Shown here: positions 1-9,300 of the stretch, piece after piece
Numbering within the stretch: the stretch's first letter is position 1
How the letters are laid out: each line of letters opens with the position of its first letter
Assembly (NCBI RefSeq): GCF_900129125.1
Contig: NZ_FQVJ01000022.1
Coordinates: 1 to 64,000, forward strand
Origin: Acidocella aminolytica 101 = DSM 11237
GTDB taxonomy: Bacteria > Pseudomonadota > Alphaproteobacteria > Acetobacterales > Acetobacteraceae
DNA: 64,000 nt
Direction of reading: 5' to 3'
Program-made: the position numbers and the translations under genes
Notes under the pieces: model-generated
Told to the model about the DNA's origin: nothing
What the model saw: the letters and a program-made list of their open reading frames with translations, nothing else
The model's database searches: none

Positions 1-483
1 AGCCTTTAATGACCCAAGATATTCGAAGCGTTCTGTACGTAATTTCAAAAGAAATACACCAAAAACGCTCCCAAACGACAGAGGTAAAAACAGAACTAAT
101 CCTGCCCCTCAATATCATCACCCAAATCCCAAATCCGAGATCCAGAAACCCCAAATCCTAAACCAATCATGGTCCAAAATCCGAAGCCAGAAACGCCACC
201 AGCGTATCCCTTCCCAGCCTATGCAATTGTCAAAGATCTAAACCAAACAACCATACTTCAGAACACCAGTCCATCAGCAAGGCCGTCCAATCTAACCACC
301 CAACCTCAGAAGATCAACCCCTCGTCAGCCGCCGGTGGACGGGCTTCTACATCCCACCACACGCAACTGTCAACGCACCCATACCAACTAAGCCAAAACA
401 TAAAAAACCAGCAAAAAAGCCACCAAAAAACATAATATCCAAAAAAAATGCCAAATCTCTCACTAAAAAATAGAGATATGCAA
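1..483. other. A+C-rich stretch without a convincing gene
   Basis: The plus strand here is rich in A and C and poor in G and T, unlike the balanced high-GC sequence of the flanking genes. Short CCAAATCC-like units recur around 120-180. The one plus-strand open frame (169-435) would encode a low-complexity Pro/Thr/Gln/Asn-rich peptide that resembles no family I know and has no good ribosome site. I see no terminator, tRNA or recognisable repeat element. It may be eroded or foreign DNA downstream of the hydrolase gene. Confidence 0.5.
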
Positions 484-1074
484 TCAACGCATAGCTTGGA
501 GATACTCTTCCGTCGTCAAAATCCGGGCAAACCCAGCCCCTAAAGTGGCGCAAACCGCCTGAATAATCGCCGACTGACGGTACTCTTCACCCAGATCAGG
601 CGCACCCGTGGCATCCGCGATGAAATTAACAAAATAATCTTTGTCATGCGCCGCGCGGGCCGTGGTCTCACAGCAGAAATTCGTCATGTACCCGCAAATC
701 GCCACAGTCTTCACGCCCAGGCTGCGTAAAATCGCCTCCAGCTCCGTGCCTTCGAAACAAGAATAGCGGTGCTTGGTCATATGCAGACCATCCGGTACAA
801 TCCTCAGCCCAGGCACATACTCCGCCTCCGCCGAGCCATCCACAAACCCCACAGGCTCCGCCGCGCCTGAGAAATCGAACATCCGCCCCGCATCACGCCC
901 ATCGGCTCGATGCACATGCCGCACATAAATGACCGGCTCCCCCGCCGCCTCAAAACCTTCAACCAACCGGTTGATCCGCCCTAGCGACTGCTTAAATCCC
1001 GGCACGCACAGCGGCGAATCAGGCAGCTCATAAATATTCTGCACATCGATCACGAGTAACGCGGTATCGGCCAT
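484..1074 (-). CDS. isochorismatase-family cysteine hydrolase
   Basis: The 196-residue product is a single-domain isochorismatase/nicotinamidase-fold cytoplasmic hydrolase. The expected triad is visible: Asp10 in the opening strand (VIDVQN), Lys101 (TKHRYS) and the nucleophile Cys134 in GYMTNFCCETTARAA, followed by another Cys. Length is normal for the family. The substrate cannot be told from sequence; relatives act on isochorismate, nicotinamide, N-carbamoylsarcosine or related amides. The gene follows clpB on the same strand, but the clpB terminator hairpin lies directly before its ATG, and the G-rich arm of that hairpin is the only good Shine-Dalgarno sequence. Expression may therefore depend on hairpin opening (inference). 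Confidence 0.85.
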   Translation of the reverse strand: MADTALLVIDVQNIYELPDSPLCVPGFKQSLGRINRLVEGFEAAGEPVIYVRHVHRADGRDAGRMFDFSGAAEPVGFVDGSAEAEYVPGLRIVPDGLHMTKHRYSCFEGTELEAILRSLGVKTVAICGYMTNFCCETTARAAHDKDYFVNFIADATGAPDLGEEYRQSAIIQAVCATLGAGFARILTTEEYLQAMR

Positions 1075-1078
1075 AAAA

Positions 1079-1111
1079 AAGCTCCCCCAAATTCATCACA
1101 TGGGGGAGCTT
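1079..1111 (-). terminator. clpB terminator hairpin overlapping the next gene's ribosome site
   Basis: An 11-base perfect stem (plus-strand arms 1079-1089 and 1101-1111, 11-base loop) begins 6 bases after the clpB stop. On the minus strand it is followed by a run of T, the classic intrinsic terminator form. The distal arm reads GGGGGAG and lies about 7 bases before the ATG at 1074, so it would also serve as Shine-Dalgarno sequence of the hydrolase gene. Confidence 0.8.
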
Positions 1112-1116
1112 AACCC

Positions 1117-3696
1117 TTACGCCGCCTCGGCCAGATGACCGCCGATCACCAACCCTTGGTCAGAGCCGGAAACCTTCACGGTATCCCCGTCCTTCACGGC
1201 GCCTTCCAGAATCAACCCGGCCAGCGGATTCTGCAGGTTGCGCTGAATCACCCGCTTCAGCGGCCTGGCGCCATAAACCGGATCATACCCCGCCTCCGCC
1301 AGCCAATCCCTGGCGGACTGGTCAAGATCCAGCCTGATATTGCGCTCCGCAAGCAGCCCCTCCAGCCGTTTCAGCTGAATGGTTACAATAGAGCCCATAT
1401 CCACACGCTGCAGCCGGCGGAACAGTACAATCTCATCCAACCGGTTCAGGAATTCCGGCCGGAAATGCTCGCGCACCCTGGCCATCACGCCTGCTTCGGC
1501 CATCCGCACATCCTCGCCTTCCTTCTGCGCGGCTAGAATGTCGGACCCAAGATTGGAGGTCAGCACGATGATGGTATTCTTGAAATCCACCGTGCGCCCT
1601 TGCCCATCCGTCAGCCGCCCGTCATCAAGAACCTGGAGCAGCACATTAAATACATCCTCATGCGCCTTCTCCACCTCGTCGAACAGTACGACCTGATAAG
1701 GCCGGCGCCGCACCGCTTCGGTCAGCACACCACCTTCATCGTAGCCAACATAACCCGGCGGCGCGCCAATCAGCCGAGAAACCGAGTGCTTCTCCATGAA
1801 CTCACTCATGTCGATCCGCACCATCGCCCGCTCATCGTCGAACAGAAACTCCGCCAGCGCCTTGGTCAGCTCAGTCTTGCCCACACCTGTCGGCCCAAGG
1901 AACAAGAAGCTACCAATCGGCCGATTCGGGTCCTGCAACCCGGCCCGCGCCCGCCGCACGGCGTTGGACACCGCGACAAGCGCGGCCTCCTGCCCGACCA
2001 CGCGATTGCGCAGATTATCCTCCATGTGCAGCAACTTGGCCCGCTCGCCTTCCAGCATCTTCTCCACAGGCACGCCGGTCCAGCGCGAAACAACGGCGGC
2101 AATCGCCTCCTCCGTCACCGCTTCCGTCACCATGGTGCCGTCCTGCTTGGCGGCCAAGAGCTTCTCAAGCTCAGGAATCCGCCCGTAGAGCAACTCGGAC
2201 GCCTTCCCGAGATCGCCCTTGCGCTGCGCCATCTCTACCTCGTTGCGCGCCTGATCCAGCTGCTCCTGAACCTTCTGCACCTCGGCATGTTCGGCCTTCT
2301 CGGCCTTCCACTTGGCAGTCATCTCGGAGGACCGCTCCTCCAGCTCGCCCAGCTCGAACTCCAACTTCTCCAACCGGTCCCGGCTGGCCGCATCGGTCTC
2401 CTTTTTCAGCGCCTCACGCTCGATCTTCAGCTGAATCAGCCGCCGGTCTAGCTCATCTAGCGCCTCTGGCTTGCTATCCACCTGCATCCTAAGACGAGAC
2501 GACGCCTCATCCACCAGATCAATCGCCTTATCCGGCAAAAACCGGTCGGTGATGTAGCGGTTGGATAAAGTGGCCGCCGCCACCAACGCGTTATCGGTGA
2601 TCCGCACACCATGATGCAGCTCATACTTCTCTTTAATCCCGCGCAGGATGGAGATGGTGTCCTCAACGCTCGGCTCATCCACAAACACGGGCTGGAAGCG
2701 CCGCGCCAACGCCGCATCCTTCTCCACATATTTGCGATACTCATCCAGCGTCGTCGCCCCTACGCAATGCAGTGCGCCCCGGGCCAGTTCCGGCTTCAGC
2801 AGGTTGGAGGCATCCATCGCTCCATCCGCTTTGCCCGCCCCTACCAGCGTATGCATCTCGTCGATGAACAGGATAATCTCGCCCTCTGCGGACTCGATCT
2901 CCTTCAAGACCGCCTTCAGCCGTTCCTCGAACTCACCGCGGAACTTCGCGCCGGCCACCAGCGCGCCCATGTCCAGCGCTAGCACGCGCTTATTGCGCAG
3001 GCTCTCCGGCACATCGCCATTCACGATGCGCAATGCGAGCCCTTCCACAATCGCGGTCTTACCCACACCCGGCTCACCGATCAGCACCGGATTATTCTTC
3101 GTCCGCCGCGCGAGCACCTGGATCGTGCGCCTTATCTCCTCATCGCGCCCAATCACCGGGTCTAACTTCTGGTCCCGCGCCAGCTGCGTCACATCTCGGG
3201 CATATTTCTTCAATGCGTCGAATTGCTGCTCAGCTGTGGCACTATCCACCTTGCGGCCCTTGCGCACATCATTCACAGCCTTTTCCAGCGCCTGGGCCGA
3301 AACCCCCGCCGCCTTCAAAGCCCGCCCGGCCGCGTTATCGGTCACCGCCAAAGCCACCAAAATCCGGTCCTGCGCCACAAAGCTGTCGCCCGCCTTGGTC
3401 GCGGCCTGCTGCGCGGCATCCAGCACGCGCACCAAATCGGGCGTCACCCCCGGCTGCCCGGCACCCGAGCCCGAGACCTTCGGCAATTTCGCCACGGCAG
3501 CATCCACGATCTGCTTCACACCGGCCGGATCACCGCCCGCCATGCGAATCAACCCGCTCGCCGCGCCTTCCTCGTCATCGAGAAACGCTTTCAGCAGATG
3601 CTCAGGCGTGATCTGCTGGTTATATTCACGCATCGCAATAGTCTGCGCCGCTTGAATGAAGCCGCGAGCCCGCTCCGTGAACTTCTCAAAATCCAT
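1117..3696 (-). CDS. clpB: ATP-dependent protein disaggregase ClpB
   Basis: The 859-residue protein is full-length ClpB, the Hsp100 disaggregase that works with DnaK to rescue aggregated proteins in the cytoplasm. Order: Clp N-terminal domain (about 1-145), first AAA+ module with Walker A GEPGVGKT at 207-214, the long coiled-coil middle domain (about 400-525), and a second AAA+ module with Walker A GPTGVGKT near 607. Length fits ClpB (about 857), and the middle domain separates it from ClpA. The gene is preceded by a short inverted repeat at 3766-3790 and ends at an intrinsic terminator. I could not identify a clear heat-shock sigma factor promoter. Confidence 0.98.
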   Translation of the reverse strand: MDFEKFTERARGFIQAAQTIAMREYNQQITPEHLLKAFLDDEEGAASGLIRMAGGDPAGVKQIVDAAVAKLPKVSGSGAGQPGVTPDLVRVLDAAQQAATKAGDSFVAQDRILVALAVTDNAAGRALKAAGVSAQALEKAVNDVRKGRKVDSATAEQQFDALKKYARDVTQLARDQKLDPVIGRDEEIRRTIQVLARRTKNNPVLIGEPGVGKTAIVEGLALRIVNGDVPESLRNKRVLALDMGALVAGAKFRGEFEERLKAVLKEIESAEGEIILFIDEMHTLVGAGKADGAMDASNLLKPELARGALHCVGATTLDEYRKYVEKDAALARRFQPVFVDEPSVEDTISILRGIKEKYELHHGVRITDNALVAAATLSNRYITDRFLPDKAIDLVDEASSRLRMQVDSKPEALDELDRRLIQLKIEREALKKETDAASRDRLEKLEFELGELEERSSEMTAKWKAEKAEHAEVQKVQEQLDQARNEVEMAQRKGDLGKASELLYGRIPELEKLLAAKQDGTMVTEAVTEEAIAAVVSRWTGVPVEKMLEGERAKLLHMEDNLRNRVVGQEAALVAVSNAVRRARAGLQDPNRPIGSFLFLGPTGVGKTELTKALAEFLFDDERAMVRIDMSEFMEKHSVSRLIGAPPGYVGYDEGGVLTEAVRRRPYQVVLFDEVEKAHEDVFNVLLQVLDDGRLTDGQGRTVDFKNTIIVLTSNLGSDILAAQKEGEDVRMAEAGVMARVREHFRPEFLNRLDEIVLFRRLQRVDMGSIVTIQLKRLEGLLAERNIRLDLDQSARDWLAEAGYDPVYGARPLKRVIQRNLQNPLAGLILEGAVKDGDTVKVSGSDQGLVIGGHLAEAA

Positions 3697-3765
3697 TTTA
3701 TGCTCCCTTCATCGTCCCTGCATTTCAGGCAACGTTCAGGCCACGCCCCTCACTAGGCGACGCAA

Positions 3766-3790
3766 CCTTGCCCGCTTAATATGGGCAAGG
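3766..3790. promoter_or_regulatory. 8-bp inverted repeat between clpB and the MOSC gene
   Basis: CCTTGCCC (3766-3773) and GGGCAAGG (3783-3790) form a perfect inverted repeat with a 9-base AT-rich spacer, between two divergent genes. Neither strand has a T-run after it, so it is not a usual terminator. An operator or a 5' leader hairpin is possible. It does not match the CIRCE element. Confidence 0.4.
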
Positions 3791-3830
3791 CCATGATTTG
3801 GCTCAAGTCCCGCCGCAACGGAAAACCGCA

Positions 3831-4595
3831 ATGCATATTACTTCCCTTTACCGCTACCCGGTCAAAGGTCTCACCCCGGAGCCCCTCACCCAAGCCCTCC
3901 TCACTCCAGGTCGCTGCATCCCATGGGACCGCGCCTTCGCGCTCAGACAAGGTGACGCGGTATTGGACGAATCCAACCCGGCGTGGATCTCCAAGATGAA
4001 CTTCATGTGCCTGGCCAAAAATCCCGGTACCGCCGCCTTGCACACGCACTTTGACGAAAACGCCCAAACCCTCACCATTACCGGGCCGCACGGCACACTA
4101 TCCGCCAACCCCTTCACGCCCGATGGCCAGAGCCAGCTTTCCCATTACCTCATCACCGCACTCGGCCCCGAGGCGCGGTTCGGTGCGCAGGGCGAAGCGC
4201 CCAAGTTCCACTTCTTCCCCGGCTACAGCTTCTGCGACCACAAAACACAGGTCATCAGCCTCATCAGCCTGTCCTCCCTTGCCGCCCTTGAAGAAGCCGT
4301 CGGAGCGGAACGCGATAAGCGCCGCTTCCGCGCCAATATCTATTTCGCGGGCGCCTCCCCTTGGACGGAATTCTCCTGGCTCGGCTGTAAACTCGCCATC
4401 GGCGAGGTGGAGTTACTTATCCAGGAACGCATCGACCGTTGCGCCGCCACCATGGTCAACCCGGACACCGCCATCCGCGACGCCAACCCAGTGAAGGAGC
4501 TGCGCACTCATTTTGGCCATATCGATTTCGGCATCTTCGCCGAGGTTACAAAAGGCGGCACAATCCGCCCGGGCGATCAACTCACCTTGCTCTGA
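3831..4595 (+). CDS. MOSC domain-containing protein
   Basis: The 254-residue product has the MOSC N-terminal beta-barrel opening (MHITSLYRYPVKGL) and a C-terminal MOSC domain with the conserved RCAATMVNPDT segment, which places the family Cys near the sulfur-handling site. MOSC proteins bind or transfer sulfur or molybdenum cofactor, as in YcbX-type and mARC-like N-hydroxylated-base reduction; the exact substrate is unknown. I chose ATG 3831 because it starts exactly at the family's first strand; a TTG at 3798 would add 11 unsupported residues. Its stop abuts the stop of the converging gene (TGATCA). Confidence 0.85.
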   Translation: MHITSLYRYPVKGLTPEPLTQALLTPGRCIPWDRAFALRQGDAVLDESNPAWISKMNFMCLAKNPGTAALHTHFDENAQTLTITGPHGTLSANPFTPDGQSQLSHYLITALGPEARFGAQGEAPKFHFFPGYSFCDHKTQVISLISLSSLAALEEAVGAERDKRRFRANIYFAGASPWTEFSWLGCKLAIGEVELLIQERIDRCAATMVNPDTAIRDANPVKELRTHFGHIDFGIFAEVTKGGTIRPGDQLTLL

Positions 4596-5174
4596 TCAGC
4601 CGGAAATCTTCGTCCCCAGCACCGCCAGGAACTGCGCAATCCAGGTCGGGTGCGCGGGCCAAGCCGGGGCGGTCACTAAATTCCCATCCGTGACCGCCTC
4701 ATAAACCGGAATTTCGACAAATTGCCCCTTGGCCAATTCCACCTCCGGCGCGCAGGCCGGATAAGCCGAGCAACGCCGCCCTTCCAGCACCCCCGCCGCA
4801 GCGAGGATCTGCGCCCCATGGCAAATCGCCGCCACCGGCTTTTTGGTCTCAAAGAAGTACCGCACCATCCCGATCACCGCCGGATTCAGCCGTAAATATT
4901 CCGGCGCCCGCCCACCGGGCAGCACCAGCGCGTCATATTGCTCCGCCTTCACATCGTCGAAGCTCGCATTCAACGCGAAGTTATGGCCGCGCTTCTCTGA
5001 ATAAGTCTGATCGCCCTCAAAATCATGAATAGCGGTGGCAATCATCTCCCCTGCCGCCTTTTTCGGGCACACCGCATCCACCCTGTGCCCCACAGCCTGC
5101 AGGGCCTGGAAGGGCACCATAATCTCGTAATCCTCACCGAAATCGCCGACGATCATCAGAATTTTCTTAGACAT
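4596..5174 (-). CDS. DJ-1/PfpI family protein
   Basis: The 192-residue protein belongs to the DJ-1/PfpI superfamily: Rossmann-like opening ([15 protein letters not shown]), nucleophile-elbow Cys118 in AAICHGAQ, and PGGRAPEYL before it. Relatives include PfpI-like proteins, glyoxalase III/deglycases and ThiJ-like stress proteins; the reaction is not set by sequence alone. The start is the ATG six bases after a GGAGG, rather than the ATG directly touching that GGAGG, which would add MR. It converges on the MOSC gene with back-to-back stops. Confidence 0.85.
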   Translation of the reverse strand: MSKKILMIVGDFGEDYEIMVPFQALQAVGHRVDAVCPKKAAGEMIATAIHDFEGDQTYSEKRGHNFALNASFDDVKAEQYDALVLPGGRAPEYLRLNPAVIGMVRYFFETKKPVAAICHGAQILAAAGVLEGRRCSAYPACAPEVELAKGQFVEIPVYEAVTDGNLVTAPAWPAHPTWIAQFLAVLGTKISG

Positions 5175-5231
5175 CCGCATCCTCCTGTGGCTATGCCGGG
5201 CAGCATACACAAAACTCCGCCCGCGTGCGGG

Positions 5232-6503
5232 TTAACTGACGGCCACGCCGCGTTTTTCGGCTGGCGGATAAAACCGCAGAATCATCAGCAGCAGCAAAAT
5301 CCCCGGCAAAGCCGCTCCCGCCGCCAGCACGAAAAACGCAATAAACCCCATCTGCGCCGCCAAAAACCCAGAAAGCCCGGCAATGGTATGTAGCGCCAGC
5401 GGTGCCAGCGAGGAGAGCAGCGCATATTGCGTCGCCGTATGCTCCGGATGACACAGCCCCGAGAGATAAGAGAGAAATGCCGTATCCGAGAACGCGTCCG
5501 TAAACGCCTCCACCGCTGATATAATCAGCAGTATATGGGGAAAATGCGGAAACAGCCCAAGCAGCGGGTATAAGCACAACGCCCCCACCTGCAACAAGGC
5601 CGTCAGCAGCAATGCCCGCCCCACCCCCAGCCGCATCACCAAAAGTGCACCCAGCCCGGTTCCGGCCAGCCCGCAAAATAATGAGATTGGTCCGCTCGCC
5701 ACCGCGATCAACGCGCGGTTATAGCCCAACGAGAGGTAAAACGGCCCCAGCATCGTCGCCCCCAGCGCCCCGCCCAACCGGAAGACGATGATAAACGCAA
5801 TCACCACCAGCGCACCGCGCCGCGTCAGAAATTCCTGCAGCGGCTCGCGCACAGCCTGAGCAAACCGCGCGCCAATTCCGAAGGGCTGCGCTTCGCGCGT
5901 CACATTCGGCTCGGGCGCGAACAACGCCGCCACCGGCCCCAGCAAGGCCAGCAGCGCCATTAGCCCCACAGCCACATGCCAGCCGGTCTTCACGGAAAGC
6001 GCGATCACACCGGCATTGGACACGAGAAACGCCACGCGCCAGCCCCACACCTCACAGGCCAGCGCCGCGCCCTGCAGCCGGGGGGCGAAACTCTCAATGC
6101 GCCACGCATCTATAATAATGTCCTGGCTGGCCGAGCAGAAAGCCACCACCGCACCCAGCCCGAGCGTCAGCCACACATGCCGGGCCGGGTCACTCACCGC
6201 CAGCGCCAGGATACTCAGCACCAGCGCAATCTGCACCGTAATCAGCCAGCCCCGCCGCCGCCCGAGAAAAAGCGGCTTCGCCTCGTCAAAAAACGGTGCC
6301 CAGACAAATTTCAGCAGATAAGCCAGCCCGATATTCGCCGTCAGGCCAATCAGCCCAAGCGCCACATGCTCGCTGGCCATCCACAGCCGCAATGTCGGGC
6401 CTGAAAGCGCCCAGGGCAAGCCGGAGGAAAACCCCAGCACCGCCATCAACCCCAAGCGCCCTACATCCGGCCGCGTCAGCACGCCCCGAAACCCAACCGC
6501 CAT
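5232..6503 (-). CDS. ampG: AmpG-like MFS permease (probable muropeptide transporter)
   Basis: The 423-residue product is a polytopic inner-membrane protein of the major facilitator superfamily with AmpG hallmarks: SSGLPWALSGPTL in helix 1, KFVWAPFFDEAKP after helix 2, GRRRGWLITVQ in the next loop and SASQDIIIDAWRIE in helix 4. AmpG brings GlcNAc-anhydroMurNAc muropeptides into the cytoplasm for cell-wall recycling. Its ATG overlaps the stop of the upstream DUF3617 gene (TGATG), so the two are probably translationally coupled. No beta-lactamase or AmpR gene is nearby, so its role here is likely plain peptidoglycan recycling. Confidence 0.85.
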   Translation of the reverse strand: MAVGFRGVLTRPDVGRLGLMAVLGFSSGLPWALSGPTLRLWMASEHVALGLIGLTANIGLAYLLKFVWAPFFDEAKPLFLGRRRGWLITVQIALVLSILALAVSDPARHVWLTLGLGAVVAFCSASQDIIIDAWRIESFAPRLQGAALACEVWGWRVAFLVSNAGVIALSVKTGWHVAVGLMALLALLGPVAALFAPEPNVTREAQPFGIGARFAQAVREPLQEFLTRRGALVVIAFIIVFRLGGALGATMLGPFYLSLGYNRALIAVASGPISLFCGLAGTGLGALLVMRLGVGRALLLTALLQVGALCLYPLLGLFPHFPHILLIISAVEAFTDAFSDTAFLSYLSGLCHPEHTATQYALLSSLAPLALHTIAGLSGFLAAQMGFIAFFVLAAGAALPGILLLLMILRFYPPAEKRGVAVS

Positions 6504-6997
6504 CAGGATTGCGGATCGTTGATATTGCCCGTCTTCACAAAGGCGCCATTCACCTCGCGCCCTTCATCCCCAGGCTGCATGCCCGGCAGGCACAACCCTT
6601 GCCATTGCAGGGCAGAGGTCAGGCTCATCTCTCCCGCCGCATCATGCACATCCGCCTTCAGTTGCACGTCTTTATGACTGGCATAATGCAGCGTCTCATC
6701 AATCGTCACCGTTCCACCGGGCTGCGCGCAGGTGCCGTTGATCTTATAATCCGCCCCCGCCCCGGAAATATTCAGCTTGCTGCACCGGCTCTGGCCACTG
6801 AGCAGAAACGCCTGGTCGGTCGCCGGGTCGATACAAGTGAGCGTCACCACATCCCGCGCGACGGTCTGCCCGTCCGGGCCCGTTACGCTGGTGCTGCTCC
6901 GCCACAGCCCAGGTGCCCGCGCCGGCAAATCCGCCGCCTGTGCCCACCCCGCCAAAGAAACCGCCAAAACCAGCCCGCTTGCCATGCGTTTTATCAT
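6503..6997 (-). CDS. exported DUF3617-like protein
   Basis: From the ATG at 6997 the 164-residue product starts with a Sec signal peptide (charged MIKR, hydrophobic core, AQA-like cleavage site near residue 21). The mature part begins PGLWRSSTSVTGPDG and has a few Cys residues that could pair in the periplasm. This fits DUF3617, a small secreted alphaproteobacterial family of unknown function. A longer open frame exists upstream, but its extension is Arg/Gly-rich and unlike protein. It precedes and overlaps ampG by one base. Confidence 0.7.
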   Translation of the reverse strand: MIKRMASGLVLAVSLAGWAQAADLPARAPGLWRSSTSVTGPDGQTVARDVVTLTCIDPATDQAFLLSGQSRCSKLNISGAGADYKINGTCAQPGGTVTIDETLHYASHKDVQLKADVHDAAGEMSLTSALQWQGLCLPGMQPGDEGREVNGAFVKTGNINDPQS

Positions 6998-7179
6998 ACC
7001 GCGTACGTTAGCCAGCCGGTTTTTGCGGTGCAATGCCCGCCTTGGAGTGGCCGTCCCACGGCGAACCCGCGTCCGAGCGGCCGCTGACCATCCCATCCCA
7101 CAAGCCACTCCCGTCAGACCACCAGCGCCAGCCAACCCTCCTGCCTGTTCACCGCCGCGCACCGCCTGCCCCCGCCTAC

Positions 7180-8140
7180 TGCCTTCCGCTCGGTGAACCA
7201 TACCGCGCCACCATCAATGGCTCACGCGCGGGCAAAGCCCTGGTCCGCGCTTTTGCCACCAGCCTACGCCCTGCCCCCAAACCCGCGCAGACCGCCAGCT
7301 CCTCCGCCCCGAAAGAGGCCCAGCCCATCACCTTCGCCACCGGCGACTGGCTGATCAATCTCGGCGCCTCCTGGGAGCGCCCCCATTCTGCCGCCTTCCC
7401 CGACCATCTCACCAAATCCGACGCCCATTTCAGCCTGTTCGCGCACGACATAATCCCGGATATCCCCCCGGAATGGTTCAGGATGTTCCTTGTGGCTGGA
7501 CAAAGCCTTCCCCCGCTCAGACCGTGCGTTCGCCATCTCCAACCACACGCTCAAAGACTTCGCCGTCTGCCTGGAGCGCCGCAACCGTCGTGTCCCCCGC
7601 GCACCTTAGTGCCGCCCGGCAGCAACAGCGCCACAGCGATCACCCCCCTGTCCACCTTGCTAACTGAGCCTTACGTGCTGATGGTCGGCAGCATTGAGGT
7701 CCGCAAAAACCATGGTGGCGTGGTCCACATCTGGCGGCATATGCTGAACAATCCGCCCACTTACGGCGTACCCACCCTAGTGTTCGCGGGCAGGACGGGC
7801 TGGCTCACCACGGATCTGATGAAGCCGCTCGACAATGCTGACTATCTCGGCAGCAAGATTAAGTTCTTCGTGCAGCCTCGGAATCCCAGCTCGTCGCGCT
7901 TTACCACCACTGCCTCTTCACCTTCTACCCGTCTCTTTATGAGGGGTGGGGGCCTCGGTCACGGAATTGCTCTGCTTCGGCTAACCCGTCACCGCCTCCA
8001 ACAGCTCCGCCACTCCCGAAGCAGGCGGGCCGTCCTGCTGTTGTTTCGATCCTGACAATCTGGCCGAAACACAAACCAAAATCCGCACTGAGATCAAGCA
8101 TCCCGAACAAGTCGTCAGCGCCCCCGCACGCATCAACACC
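7180..8140 (+). pseudogene. family 4 glycosyltransferase remnant (several frameshifts and a stop)
   Basis: Pieces of a GT4 glycosyltransferase can be read by switching frame. GDWLINLGASWERP and HDIIPDIPPEW (about 7330-7475) are in one frame; LDKAFPRSDRAFAISNHTLKDFA (about 7498-7565) is in another; PYVLMVGSIEVRKNH (about 7660-7710) is back in the first. Then LVALYHHCLFTFYPSLYEGWG (about 7890-7950) and VTELLCFG-stop-PVTASNSS (7955-8005) are in further frames, with TAA at 7982-7984 where family members usually have a Lys codon. These match the acceptor and nucleotide-sugar halves typical of GT4 proteins. No start is recognisable. The gene is clearly dead. Confidence 0.85.
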
Positions 8141-8530
8141 GCCCCAGCGGGACAACACGGCCACCGCCGTGCTCCATGCCTGTGCGGCGACCGCCGCAAC
8201 GGCCAGCACCGGCGCCTAACGGCGCCCTAACAATCTGGAAAAAATGCGCACCGGTAGCCAGCCGCTGTGAGGCCGAACGCATTTGCGCGCCTGCATAGTG
8301 GCGTTTTTTCAATCCATCAACTTTTTCTTAAGCATAAGGCGCTGTTCTTAACGGACACTAAGCCTTTGATAAACTTAACCCAAACACGCACCACCACATC
8401 CCTCAATCGATTGTTAATCATTTTTTGTTATATTTCTTAATTTTTACACGCATTACGCGAATATTAAATAATTTTATTGACGAATACCCTCATTGGTTGT
8501 ATTTCACGGAAAAATACAACCGAGGCTACC
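8141..8530. other. intergenic region before the CtrA-like regulator
   Basis: No gene is visible. The 3' half (about 8300-8490) is much more AT-rich than its surroundings and holds six TTAA tetramers (8328, 8348, 8375, 8414, 8437, 8464), none spaced as a canonical TTAA-N7-TTAA CtrA site. The regulator's promoter must lie here, but I cannot assign -35/-10 boxes with confidence. The region ends with the inverted repeat described separately. Confidence 0.5.
8495..8521 (+). promoter_or_regulatory. 10-bp inverted repeat in front of the regulator's ribosome site
   Basis: GGTTGTATTT (8495-8504) and AAATACAACC (8512-8521) form a perfect 10-bp inverted repeat with a 7-base spacer. It ends at the edge of the Shine-Dalgarno sequence (CGAGG, 8521-8525), 9 bases before the ATG at 8531. 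In RNA it would be a stable hairpin beside the ribosome site; in DNA it could be an operator, for example for autoregulation. Confidence 0.6.
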
Positions 8531-9271
8531 ATGAAGATACTTTCTTTTGAGACGATTTCTAATAAAAAAGACCTTTTGACCGCTTTCCTGCGTTCGCGCA
8601 TGGCGATCGTCGACGAAACAAGCGACCCGGAGGAAGCGCTCGATCTTGTCAAATTTTACGATTACGACGCCATCTTGCTGCGCCTGTCAGAGAGCCGCCT
8701 GGGCGACCTCGAACTCATCCGCAAGCTGCGCCTGGGCCGTGTCCGCGCCCCGCTCATCGCCATCGCCCGCTCCATGAGCGAAGCCGCGCGCCTTCGTGTC
8801 CTGCAAGCTGGCGCGGACGACCTGATCGTGGATGCCCTGTCCCATGAAGAGATCTTCATGAAGGTACAGAACCTCATCCGCCGGTCACGCGGCTTCCAGG
8901 AAAACGCTTTGCGTATCGGCCGGGTTGAGATCAACATGAACGCGAAGAAAATCTACGCGAACGGCAAACCGGTCACCCTCACCAAAAAAGAATACCAAAT
9001 CGCTGAAATCCTGGCCCTGCGCAAAGGCGTGGTGCTGAGCAAGGAAGCCATCCTCGACCATCTTTACGGCGGACTGGACGAGCCGAATCCCAAAATCATC
9101 GACGTGTTCATCTGCAAAATCCGCAAGAAGCTGCAAGCCCTCGGCGTTGAGGATTTCATCGAGACCAACTGGGGCCGCGGCTATATGGCTATCGACCACC
9201 GCCCGGACAATCAGCTTCAGGACCACCCTACCCGCTCCTTGGCACCGCAGGTTTCCCGTGTCGTGGCCTGA
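8531..9271 (+). CDS. CtrA-like OmpR-family regulator with degenerate receiver
   Basis: The 246-residue protein aligns along its length with CtrA: KFYDYDAILL matches CtrA KLYDYDIILL, and the winged-helix domain keeps LTKKEYQIAEILALRKG, HLYGGLDEP, KIIDVFICKIRKKL and WGRGYM. The receiver is broken at every catalytic position: phosphoacceptor Asp51 is Arg, the acidic pair at 8-9 is Thr-Ile, and the conserved Lys101 is Asp. It should therefore bind CtrA-like DNA without phosphorylation control, or be controlled by protein contact (inference). The start is the ATG at 8531, after CGAGG. It is probably a paralogue rather than CtrA itself. The C-terminal tail after about residue 220 is not conserved. 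Confidence 0.88.
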   Translation: MKILSFETISNKKDLLTAFLRSRMAIVDETSDPEEALDLVKFYDYDAILLRLSESRLGDLELIRKLRLGRVRAPLIAIARSMSEAARLRVLQAGADDLIVDALSHEEIFMKVQNLIRRSRGFQENALRIGRVEINMNAKKIYANGKPVTLTKKEYQIAEILALRKGVVLSKEAILDHLYGGLDEPNPKIIDVFICKIRKKLQALGVEDFIETNWGRGYMAIDHRPDNQLQDHPTRSLAPQVSRVVA

Positions 9272-9300
9272 AGCTTTTCAAACACCAGCCCAAAATGGCT

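Noticed and set aside
169-435. 88-residue plus-strand open frame in the A+C-rich block
   Set aside because: Low complexity, no ribosome site, no family resemblance.
8328-8467. Six TTAA tetramers upstream of the CtrA-like gene as CtrA boxes
   Set aside because: No pair has the 7-base spacing of the full site, and the region is AT-rich, so the tetramers are expected by composition.
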